DNA from: an uncultured Clostridia bacterium
GTDB lineage: Bacteria > Bacillota > Clostridia > Saccharofermentanales > Saccharofermentanaceae
Direction of reading: 5' to 3'
Assembly (NCBI GenBank): GCA_946403085.1
Contig: CAMIYM010000005.1
Coordinates: 1 to 64,000 of the forward strand
DNA: 64,000 bases
The notes beneath the pieces are model-generated. The model was not told the DNA's origin and did not search any database. It was given only the letters and a program-made list of their open reading frames with translations. Shown in pieces: positions 8,983 through 16,895 of this stretch; within the stretch, counting starts at the first letter, position 1; the number at the start of each line of letters is the position of its first letter. Position numbers and translations under genes: made by a program.

Positions 8983-9963
8983 TTATTTCAGTATGAGCAA
9001 AGGGTTAGTCAGCATAGCTTTGATCAATGGTTTGTAGTCATCAATATCATTAATTCGGGTAATAGTTGTTATCCTCATTCCTGCATCTTTGCTCGATGCT
9101 CCACAATGATAAACTTTCATATCTTTTGTACCGTCATCAAGAATGATATATCTGTCATGAGAGCGATGCAGAGATTGAATAAATGTTATAGTCCTGCCCG
9201 GATTCTCTGTTATGAAATCATTGTATTCGCTCAAACTCAACTTTGGTCTTGCTGAATTATCACTTATGACGGTTATCTTAGTTGTCTTTTTGGAATACGC
9301 CAAATGACGTAAGGTTTTTGTTCCAATATAATCATCAATTATCACTATCTTGTTCTTGGCACTTTTATAAATCTTTTGATAAGCTTCATCAGCTTTAAAT
9401 GGCTCACCATCAAGGATCAATAATTCTTCATCACTTAACCTTTGATCAAAAAGTTTCATAATGTCAGACAGATCTGCTTTAGTAATCATAGTTGCATGAA
9501 TTGTTGTAATCTCTTCTGTATTCTGTTCAACTTTTTCAATTAATGAATAATATTTCTTTTGCGAGAAAAGCGATTGGTTCTCAATCAGATAGTCCTTCAT
9601 GGCTTTAAATAGTCGAATAAGGGCTTTGCTTTGCCTTACAGCCAAATCTCCTCTAAGCACCGTCATCAACATATAGATTCCCTGCTCGGTAAAAGCATAT
9701 GGAAGATAACGCGATCCTCCCCAACTTGAGGTGCCATTTTTGCACCTCAAGAATTCGTACTCTTCTTTGGTAAGCTGAAACATAAAATCATTGCCATCAA
9801 AACGTTCAATATTACGCTTAACCTGACGATTAAAACTCTTCGTCTCATATCCATATATTTCTGCCAGATCTATGTCAAGCATAACCCGCTGTCCGCGAAT
9901 GGTATAGATTTTATCTTTTAATGTGGTCTCGCTAAGGCTTATTAATTTCTTATCATTTTCCAT
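8983..9963 (-). CDS. ORF6N domain protein
   Basis: A 326-residue protein of a widespread phage- and mobile-element-linked class. The N-terminal ORF6N domain (about residues 10-120) shows VMLDIDLAEIYGYETK, NRQVKRNIERF and YLPYAFTEQGIYMLMTVLRG. A linker helix follows, then a C-terminal module with HDRYIILDD and YHCGASSKDAG, a common partner domain resembling a PLD/HKD-like half site. The second ATG (9963) is chosen because AGGAGG lies 8 nt before it; the first is only 2 nt away. An internal coding hairpin is present at 9725-9751. Such proteins are thought to be DNA-binding; the role here is unknown. Confidence 0.85.
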   Translation of the reverse strand: MENDKKLISLSETTLKDKIYTIRGQRVMLDIDLAEIYGYETKSFNRQVKRNIERFDGNDFMFQLTKEEYEFLRCKNGTSSWGGSRYLPYAFTEQGIYMLMTVLRGDLAVRQSKALIRLFKAMKDYLIENQSLFSQKKYYSLIEKVEQNTEEITTIHATMITKADLSDIMKLFDQRLSDEELLILDGEPFKADEAYQKIYKSAKNKIVIIDDYIGTKTLRHLAYSKKTTKITVISDNSARPKLSLSEYNDFITENPGRTITFIQSLHRSHDRYIILDDGTKDMKVYHCGASSKDAGMRITTITRINDIDDYKPLIKAMLTNPLLILK

Positions 9964-10143
9964 TTTCATTTCCTCCTAAACTAAAGAATGCTTTTGCAAT
10001 AATTATACAAACAAATGTTCTTATATTGAAGATTAGCGTTGTCTTCTGTCCCAAAAACAGGGAAAGAAATCATGCTGTTTTTCAGTAAAAACTTAACCGT
10101 TTTTCCCTGTGATAAAATGATAAAAAATTGTCGGAGGCAACAC

Positions 10144-10641
10144 ATGATCTTACGTGCATATACAAGAGAAGATTCACCCATAATCGCAAAATGGCTCCGC
10201 AACGAGACAGAACTCTACCAGTGGTCAGCTGACCGCTACGGGTTCTTCCCTCTCCTGCCCTACAGCATCGATGACAACTATGCTCCGCAATTGAAAACCG
10301 GGCGCTTCATTCCTCTCACAGGCGTTGACGAAGACGGCAAGGTAGTCGCGCACATCATCATCAGATATCCAAATGAGAACGACGACACTTCAGTCCGCCT
10401 GGGCTTCGTTATCGTTGATCCTGAGATCCGCGGCAAGGGTTACGGCCGCGAACTCGTATCGCTGGCGGTCGATTATGTGCGCAATAATCTGTCCGCGACA
10501 AGAATCGACTTAGGCGTTTTCCTCAATAATCCGAAGGCCGCAAAATGCTATGAATCCGTGGGTTTTAAGCGTTACGGCATGCACACGATCGATACGCCTT
10601 TCGGCGCGTGGGATTGCGCAGATCTAGAGCTCTATCTATAA
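10144..10641 (+). CDS. GNAT family N-acetyltransferase
   Basis: A 165-residue GNAT enzyme. It has RAYTREDSPIIAKWL at the start, the acetyl-CoA loop DPEIRGKGYGRELVSLA, and the C-terminal NNPKAAKCYESVGFKRYG motif. The ATG at 10144 follows CGGAGG with good spacing; an in-frame extension to 10039 lacks any such signal and is rejected. Resembles RimJ/RimL-type members. Substrate unknown. It converges on the AraC gene with only 2 bp between stops. Confidence 0.85.
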   Translation: MILRAYTREDSPIIAKWLRNETELYQWSADRYGFFPLLPYSIDDNYAPQLKTGRFIPLTGVDEDGKVVAHIIIRYPNENDDTSVRLGFVIVDPEIRGKGYGRELVSLAVDYVRNNLSATRIDLGVFLNNPKAAKCYESVGFKRYGMHTIDTPFGAWDCADLELYL

Positions 10642-10643
10642 GA

Positions 10644-11396
10644 TCAGCGCTGTCTATAGAATCCGATACTGCGGTTCTGATTCCTGAATTCTTTCGGAGT
10701 CAGACCGCATTCTTTTTTCAGAACATTAGTGAAATAACTCTGGCTGGGAAATGCCAGCGACGCTGATATCTCAGCGATCGAATATGAGGAAGATGCGAGC
10801 ATCGCCTTGGCGGTCTCAAGCTTTTTGCTCTGGATGTATTCACTTACGGAATACCCTGTCTCCTTTTTGAATAATCTCGAAAAGTAAGGCGCCGAGAGAT
10901 TCGTTACAGAAGCTAACGCTTCTAACGTTATCCTCGTGTGCAGGTGTTCATAGATGTAATTGATCGCCGTTCTTACGGCCTTGGATGTAACAGTTCCTCT
11001 CTGAAGGGCGAGCATCTGCTCTGTGTAGTGAAGACACATCTCGTTATGTATCCCTGATATCTCTTCCGGTGTTGAAGCATCGTCGGCAAGTCTTATGTAA
11101 TAGTCACTTAAAGAATATGCTTCTGACTGCGACAGTCCGCCTGAGATGCAGAATCGCGCGACTAACGCAGTCGTTATCGTCAGGTGATATTTGAGATTCT
11201 GCAAAGGGTTATCAGACAGGATGCCAAGACCTTTTTTCTCATGAAAAGGTTCAGTAAGAAGGCTTTTAACTTTGCGGAGATTGCCGGATCTGATCGTCTC
11301 ATAGAAGTCCATTTCCGGTGCCAGGGGCGCACGGAAAAATCCGTATTCCCTGTGGAGAAATTCCTGATATGAAATTTTCTTGCGCGGTGCGGGCAT
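10644..11396 (-). CDS. AraC family transcriptional regulator
   Basis: A 250-residue regulator. The C-terminal 100 residues are a two-helix-turn-helix AraC domain (ITLEALASVTNLSAPYFSRLFK; then SIAEISASLAFPSQSYFTNVLKK and LTPKEFR). The N-terminal 140 residues are helical, without a cupin signature. The start at 11396 is preferred to 11474 because GGAGGG precedes it. It is divergent from the secreted GH16 glucanase gene with about 165 bp between, so control of that glucanase is a reasonable inference. Confidence 0.85.
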   Translation of the reverse strand: MPAPRKKISYQEFLHREYGFFRAPLAPEMDFYETIRSGNLRKVKSLLTEPFHEKKGLGILSDNPLQNLKYHLTITTALVARFCISGGLSQSEAYSLSDYYIRLADDASTPEEISGIHNEMCLHYTEQMLALQRGTVTSKAVRTAINYIYEHLHTRITLEALASVTNLSAPYFSRLFKKETGYSVSEYIQSKKLETAKAMLASSSYSIAEISASLAFPSQSYFTNVLKKECGLTPKEFRNQNRSIGFYRQR

Positions 11397-11561
11397 TAGA
11401 GGGACCCTCCGGATAAGGAAATCAAATATGCGTGAGAATCGTGCTTTTCGGGATTTATTATAGCACGAAAACATAAAACTAAGTTATGAAAAGGCAATAA
11501 TGCAGACTGCAAAGTTGATATTTTGAGGACAGAAGAACAATTACAGGAACAGGAGGCAATT

Positions 11562-12911
11562 ATGAAGAGCAAACGTATCATCAGTTCTATCCTCGCCCTT
11601 TCCATGCTTCTCCCCATGGCAGCCTGCGGTCAGAAGAAAGCCAGTGTGCCTGATTATGAAGGCTACAAGCTTCTCTGGAACGACGAGTTCGACGGCAAGA
11701 CTCTGGATGAGACCAAGTGGAACCGTGAGGTCCATGAACCCGGCTGGACGAACAATGAGCTTCAGGAATACACGACATCCGATGAGAATATTTTCGTGCG
11801 CGACGGCAACCTCGTATTGAAGGCCGTCAAGTCCGAAAGAAACGGCAAGCCTTATTACACATCCGGCAAGGTTCAGGGTTGGAACAAGACCCAGTTCCAG
11901 TACGGAAAAGTAGTTGTCTCCGCAAAAGTTCCTGAAGGCAAAGGTCTGTGGCCTGCCATCTGGATGATGCCCAACCAGGAATCCAAGTACGGACAGTGGC
12001 CCAAGTGTGGCGAGATCGACATCATGGAATCTCTTGGTAATGACACCACGATTTCTTATTCAACCATTCACTATGGTGAGCCCCACGCTGAACAGCAGGG
12101 CACAATAGAGAAGAAAGGCGATGAGAGCTTTTCTGCTAAGTTCCACGAATACTCGGTAGAGTGGGAACCCGGTGAGATGCGCTTCTATACAGACGGCGAA
12201 CTCGTTCTTACCTGCAACGACTGGTTTACCGCTGTTCAGGGCGGCGACGAGAAGCCCTACCCTGCACCTTTTGACCAGCCTTTCTATGTACAGCTTAACC
12301 TCGCAGTAGGCGGCGACTGGCCGGGCAATCCTGACGCTACAACTAACTTCGACAATGCAGAATTCCAGATCGATTACGTTCGCGTATATCAGAAGGATTC
12401 TTACGATACCAACGTTACCAAGCCTCCGATGACATTCAGAGAAGCACTTCCCGACGGCAACTTCATCCGTAACGGTAACTTCGCAACAGCAGAGAACCTG
12501 GAAGACGATGTTGACTGGAAATTCCTCCTTTTCAACGGCGGCGTTGGTGCAGCGGAGATCAAGAACGGTGAGATCGTCATCACTTCGACCAACTGCGGAA
12601 CAGAAGAATATTCCGTCCAGCTCGTTCATCCTGATCTTCCGATGCTTAAAGGACACAAATACAAAGTCTCGTTCGACATCAAAGCGGACGAACCGCGAAA
12701 ATGCATAGTCTGCGTTTCCGCACCGAATGCCGGGTGGATCCGTTATCTCAAAGATACTTCGATCGACCTGACCACCGAATGGAAGACATTCACTTTCGAA
12801 TTCGAGATGAAGGATAAAGACGACAACAACGGAAGACTCGAATTCAATATGGGTAAGCACAAAGACACAGCGACTATCCATATAACAAATGTAAGAGTAG
12901 AAGAGATCTGA
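11562..12911 (+). CDS. GH16 endo-beta-glucanase lipoprotein with C-terminal CBM-like domain
   Basis: A 449-residue exported lipoprotein: signal peptide ending LLPMAAC, then a GH16 beta-jelly-roll (about residues 30-280). Catalytic residues are Glu151, Asp153 and Glu156 in CGEIDIMES. Supporting strands include YTSGKVQGWNKTQFQYG and PAIWMMPN. Residues about 300-449 form a second beta-sandwich like carbohydrate-binding modules of the CBM4/9 type (FIRNGNFATAENLEDDVDW). Known substrates of this type are laminarin or mixed-linkage glucans. AGGAGG precedes the ATG. A hairpin follows at 12931. Confidence 0.88.
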   Translation: MKSKRIISSILALSMLLPMAACGQKKASVPDYEGYKLLWNDEFDGKTLDETKWNREVHEPGWTNNELQEYTTSDENIFVRDGNLVLKAVKSERNGKPYYTSGKVQGWNKTQFQYGKVVVSAKVPEGKGLWPAIWMMPNQESKYGQWPKCGEIDIMESLGNDTTISYSTIHYGEPHAEQQGTIEKKGDESFSAKFHEYSVEWEPGEMRFYTDGELVLTCNDWFTAVQGGDEKPYPAPFDQPFYVQLNLAVGGDWPGNPDATTNFDNAEFQIDYVRVYQKDSYDTNVTKPPMTFREALPDGNFIRNGNFATAENLEDDVDWKFLLFNGGVGAAEIKNGEIVITSTNCGTEEYSVQLVHPDLPMLKGHKYKVSFDIKADEPRKCIVCVSAPNAGWIRYLKDTSIDLTTEWKTFTFEFEMKDKDDNNGRLEFNMGKHKDTATIHITNVRVEEI

Positions 12912-12929
12912 TAGCTTTCCGGTTTTCGA

Positions 12930-12962
12930 GGGACTGTCCATTACGGGCAGTCCTTTGATTTA
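12930..12962 (+). terminator. Probable terminator after GH16 gene
   Basis: Arms GGACTGTCC (12931-12939) and GGGCAGTCC (12945-12953) with a 5-nt loop, followed by TTTGATTT. The weak T-tract lowers confidence. Confidence 0.5.
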
Positions 12963-13012
12963 CCTCAGAAATCTGTTATAAACCCCATCGATTTATAGTA
13001 GTTTTCCATTTG

Positions 13013-13027
13013 TTTACACTGTGTAAA
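13013..13027. promoter_or_regulatory. TTTACA-N3-TGTAAA palindrome before second HD-GYP gene
   Basis: TTTACACTGTGTAAA is a perfect palindrome with a single central base. It lies about 85 bp upstream of the HD-GYP start and overlaps a possible -35. The same 6-3-6 architecture is at 55343-55357 and, with one mismatch, at 2294-2308. The binding protein is unknown. Confidence 0.45.
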
Positions 13028-13111
13028 AACATATCTAATTCTGAGCATTTATAATTCAAGGTATAAAGTGGTGAAACTTGTGAATCAGGCAGCTCTCAAG
13101 GTGATGTGACA

Positions 13112-15499
13112 GTGGCAGATACAAGGGTGGAAAAATCCAACAAACCTAAGTGGGTACGCGGCAAGACTTATGCCCGCGTAATGATAGTGTTTATGCTTCT
13201 TGCAGTTATTGCTGTAGGTGCAGGCATAATCGTAAGCATCACGATGTTCAGAAGACTAGCCAAGGCATACCGTGTCGAGACACTCGAAAAGGCGGTGAAG
13301 CTTGCATCCTCCGAGATCGAAGCAGAAGACATCGACACCTGGCTCAAAAACGGTTCCGATTCCAAATACGAAGCAACAAAGAACAAGCTTCAGAATATTC
13401 TCGACAACACTCCTTATCTCCAGTACCTCTATCTCGTCCAGCCTCAGGAAGACGGTTTTCACATCGTCTATGACCTGACCACGAACGATGAGGAGCTCGC
13501 CCAGTATCACGAAGTCGATCCAAGCGAACTCACCATAGATACGGTTTTCCCCTACGAGAGAGGACTGGAAGAGCATATCCCCGCATTTCTCAGCGGTGAG
13601 GAGATAGAGATAGTCGAGAGCAACGACGCATACGGCTGGCTTCTTTCGAAATTCGTTCCGGTCGTAGACAGCGACGGCGTCTGCAGAGGTTATGTAGGAG
13701 CAGACATCTCCATGATCGGCATGAACGTTTACATGAATACTTTCACTGTGTGGGTAAGCGCTATCTCGCTCATTTTCCTTGCTGCGATCACCATCGTCGG
13801 AGTATTCGTTTCCTCTTATGCCCGCCGCGCCTATGAATACGAGGTGTCATCCGAGCAGCAGGAACGTGACCAGAAGCTCCTTCAGGAAGTAATCGAATCC
13901 TACTCACAGGTGGTCGACGCCAAGGATCCTTACACGAACGGCCACTCTTCCAGAGTAGCGGAATATGCGGTAAAGATCGCAGAGCTCGCCGGCAAGAGCG
14001 AAGAGGAATGCCAGCAGATCTACTTCACTGCCCTCCTTCACGACGTAGGAAAAGTCGGCATCCCCGACTCCATCATCAACAAGCCCGGAAAGCTCACGAA
14101 GGCAGAGTTCGACATCATCAAGCAGCATCCCGAGAAGGGCAATAACATCCTCTCCCAGATCGATGAATTCTCATATCTCAGTGTCGGTGCGCATTACCAC
14201 CACGAGCGCTACGACGGCAAAGGATATCCGCAGGGCCTTAAGGGCGAAGAGATCCCTGAGATCGCCAGGATCATCGCCTGCGCTGATGCATACGATGCCA
14301 TGACATCCCAGAGAAGCTACCGTGATCCGATCCCTCAGCACATCGTTAGAGAAGAATTCGTTAAAGGCATCTGCACCCAGTTCGATCCTGAATTTGCGCG
14401 CAACATGCTGCATCTGATCGACCTCGACACAGAATATGCCATGAAGGACCGTGTTTCGAACAAGGAACTTCGTGACAGCAACCATCTCCTGGTCACCTAC
14501 AGAAGAAGCGTAGTATCTCCGGGCATCCTTCTGTCTTCCAGCATGACGGTTGTCAAAGTCACTGTAGGACCTGACAACGCCGCTTCCGTAAACAGCCCTA
14601 TGCCTTCGTTAATTCTTTTCGATTCCCTGGACGGACACATCCATGAGATCGAAAAGGACAAGACCGCCATGCTCGATTTCGAATACGGTGAGATCTGGTT
14701 TTCGGGCAAGCACACCTCGCTCGGCGCCCGTAAGATGGAATCGAAAACAGAGAAGAACAACTCCGCAAATGACGGCAATTACACTATTGAAGCAGTCAGG
14801 ATCAAGGATCACGCCCTCGTCGTCATCTCTGGCAACGGCCAGACGACAGAGACCATTATCGCCCTTCCCGACAGCTCGAGATTCGTATATCTCGGCCTTA
14901 CCGGAGAGCACTGTCTGTTCACCGATATCGATATCTCACAGTCTCCTGCAGAACTCCCCGGGAACTATATCCCGAGGATCGCTGAAGAGATCAGCTATAT
15001 CAATGTTCCTGCAGGCGACCTGCCCAACTTCCAGGCAGACGGCTACAGGACCGCTTCCACACCCGGTGTGCTCCTTAAGGATAATCTCGAGATATCTTTC
15101 CATACCATGAGCCTTCCGACTGCAAGACTTGTCTGGCACTGCCCTTTCATCTGTATCTTCTCATCTGATAACGGCATGGTCGATGGCAATAACTTCAGAG
15201 AATTGACTCTCTTAAGACTTGACGGCGAATGCTGGGAAGGCGATCCCGAGTCGACTGTAAATGTAAATGTCGAGAGGGGTCCTGAATTCAAGAACTGGGA
15301 CGACTGGAAAGAATACAATAAGCAGGGCTACGACTGCACAGTCTATATCACAAGAGAGGCGGGCAGGATCTATATCAGGACAACCAACCGCGGCATTGCG
15401 ATCAATAACACCACAATACTGAGCAGTGACATAAGTCCGATCTATGTTGCCCTTTCAGGTGACCAGTGCGCAGTAACAAATATCAGGATTAAGGAATAA
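13112..15499 (+). CDS. Membrane HD-GYP protein with long C-terminal beta-rich extension
   Basis: A 795-residue receptor. Two membrane helices (about residues 18-45 and 208-235) flank a Cache-like extracytoplasmic sensor containing DAYGWLLSKFVPV. The HD-GYP domain has His310-Asp311 (LLHDVGKVGIP) and Gly371-Tyr372-Pro373. After it, residues about 460-795 form a large beta-rich region that seems to hold two similar units, ending YLGLTGEHCLFTDIDI and YVALSGDQCAVTNIRI. This extension is unusual. GTG at 13112 is preferred to GTG at 13106 because AAGGTG then has usable spacing. Activity on c-di-GMP is inferred from the intact motifs. Confidence 0.82.
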   Translation: MADTRVEKSNKPKWVRGKTYARVMIVFMLLAVIAVGAGIIVSITMFRRLAKAYRVETLEKAVKLASSEIEAEDIDTWLKNGSDSKYEATKNKLQNILDNTPYLQYLYLVQPQEDGFHIVYDLTTNDEELAQYHEVDPSELTIDTVFPYERGLEEHIPAFLSGEEIEIVESNDAYGWLLSKFVPVVDSDGVCRGYVGADISMIGMNVYMNTFTVWVSAISLIFLAAITIVGVFVSSYARRAYEYEVSSEQQERDQKLLQEVIESYSQVVDAKDPYTNGHSSRVAEYAVKIAELAGKSEEECQQIYFTALLHDVGKVGIPDSIINKPGKLTKAEFDIIKQHPEKGNNILSQIDEFSYLSVGAHYHHERYDGKGYPQGLKGEEIPEIARIIACADAYDAMTSQRSYRDPIPQHIVREEFVKGICTQFDPEFARNMLHLIDLDTEYAMKDRVSNKELRDSNHLLVTYRRSVVSPGILLSSSMTVVKVTVGPDNAASVNSPMPSLILFDSLDGHIHEIEKDKTAMLDFEYGEIWFSGKHTSLGARKMESKTEKNNSANDGNYTIEAVRIKDHALVVISGNGQTTETIIALPDSSRFVYLGLTGEHCLFTDIDISQSPAELPGNYIPRIAEEISYINVPAGDLPNFQADGYRTASTPGVLLKDNLEISFHTMSLPTARLVWHCPFICIFSSDNGMVDGNNFRELTLLRLDGECWEGDPESTVNVNVERGPEFKNWDDWKEYNKQGYDCTVYITREAGRIYIRTTNRGIAINNTTILSSDISPIYVALSGDQCAVTNIRIKE

Positions 15500-15525
15500 C
15501 AACAAAGTCTGTTTAAAGACAAGAT

Positions 15526-15560
15526 AAAGGCAGCATCCATAAGGAACGCTGCCTTTTTGT
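15526..15560 (+). terminator. Rho-independent terminator after HD-GYP gene
   Basis: AAAGGCAGC and GCTGCCTTTTT arms around a 13-nt loop, with a T5 tract. It ends the HD-GYP transcript just before the convergent DUF4003 gene. Confidence 0.75.
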
Positions 15561-15580
15561 TTACTTCTTTCCGGGCAATA

Positions 15581-16582
15581 TCAGGAATTATTTGCACTCA
15601 TGGAGCACATTATGATGACCATGATGGCGACCTCTTCAGCAACAGCCATCGCGATGGCATTATTGGTAACGATCATCTGGTTCGTGATACCTTCAGAAGG
15701 ATCAAGATCAGCTGAATATACCTGACTTGCAAGGAGCGCCGCGAACATAAGACGCGTTTTCTTATCCATGCTGAGACCGCCGAATCCCTTGTTATGCTTG
15801 AGGAAATCAGCCGCCTCTATGATCTCGGCAACAAGATCATCTGTCGGCATGTCGATATTGATGAGCGTAGCAAGTGCCGGAAATTCGAGATATGTTCCGA
15901 ACTTGGATTTCTGATCCTTAAACGCATTGAAGATCTCAGCGACCTTGTCACACTTGCCCTTCATGTTGCCTTCAGTAAGAGCCAGTATCTCGCTCAAAGC
16001 CTGGATGGAGTTCGCCTCAGCCTTCAGCTTCAGTTCCTTCTTCGTGTACGTGAAGCACTCTTCCATATCGTTGATGATCGAATCATTATCACGGTCGGTC
16101 ATGGCAAGAAGCGATACGAGCGCAATATCCTCAGACGAAGTTAAGATCGGATGGATCTTGCTCATCCTCTTCAGGAGCTCATTCATCTTCTGCTTGATCA
16201 TCTCAGTGTCAGCCTTGCGCTTACGGTCAACTATGATCATGGCGGCAAGCACCATGTACGAATCTTCCATTACCTTGCCCTTGGTGAGCACATCGTAAAC
16301 TTCAATGAGGTCGTTAAGGTAACCCTCAGGATCTGCTTCAAGCGCCATCCTTGAGGTGACTACGAGTTCAGCCACATCCCTGAAAGCCGAGAAGATGCCC
16401 TTCTTCTTGCTTAAGATCCTTTTCGATTCCTTGATCTTATCCGTATCGACTTCTTTTCCCGCACTCGCGAAAAGCAGAGCGCCGACGACCTGGCTTATCC
16501 CCATCTCGAGAAAAAACGCCTTGTCGATCGCGATCTTATTCGAAGCCAATAACTCTAATTTTCTTGTCAATTCAGGATTCAT
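15581..16582 (-). CDS. DUF4003 family protein
   Basis: A 333-residue, mostly helical cytoplasmic protein that fits DUF4003 throughout, including the C-terminal HNKGFGGLSMDKKTRLMFAA segment. The last 30 residues are hydrophobic. AGGAGTCC precedes the ATG. The function of the family is unknown. It stands alone between a terminator and a 313-bp AT-rich gap. Confidence 0.8.
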   Translation of the reverse strand: MNPELTRKLELLASNKIAIDKAFFLEMGISQVVGALLFASAGKEVDTDKIKESKRILSKKKGIFSAFRDVAELVVTSRMALEADPEGYLNDLIEVYDVLTKGKVMEDSYMVLAAMIIVDRKRKADTEMIKQKMNELLKRMSKIHPILTSSEDIALVSLLAMTDRDNDSIINDMEECFTYTKKELKLKAEANSIQALSEILALTEGNMKGKCDKVAEIFNAFKDQKSKFGTYLEFPALATLINIDMPTDDLVAEIIEAADFLKHNKGFGGLSMDKKTRLMFAALLASQVYSADLDPSEGITNQMIVTNNAIAMAVAEEVAIMVIIMCSMSANNS

Positions 16583-16895
16583 AACAGGACTCCTAACCTA
16601 TATTTTCTAGTCAAATTCTAAAGTCATTTTAACATTTCATCGTTCGTTTTCTTAATGTTTACACCATTGGAAATCATCGAAAAGCACGACTAATGTAATC
16701 TGATTAATAGAATACTGAAAATTTTAGGCACGAAGACCGACAAAAAAACAATCAATAGTACAAAAAGCCCTATATATTAAAAATAATTAATAGGAATTGG
16801 AAATTTGAGATGCTAAAATGACGGAGTGCTTAATATGTGCTAATTCTAATTTTAGCTTTACTTTTTTGGATACTTTATTTTTGGAGGCATAAATA
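16583..16895. other. AT-rich divergent intergenic region
   Basis: 313 bp between the divergent DUF4003 gene and the first secreted transglutaminase-like gene. It is visibly AT-rich. Apart from GGAGG before 16896, I see no convincing promoter pair, palindrome or ORF. Confidence 0.6.

Noticed and set aside
12060..12941. 293-residue ORF antisense to the GH16 gene
   Set aside because: It lies wholly opposite a clear GH16 gene, has Cys-rich unnatural composition and no ribosome-binding site. A shadow frame.
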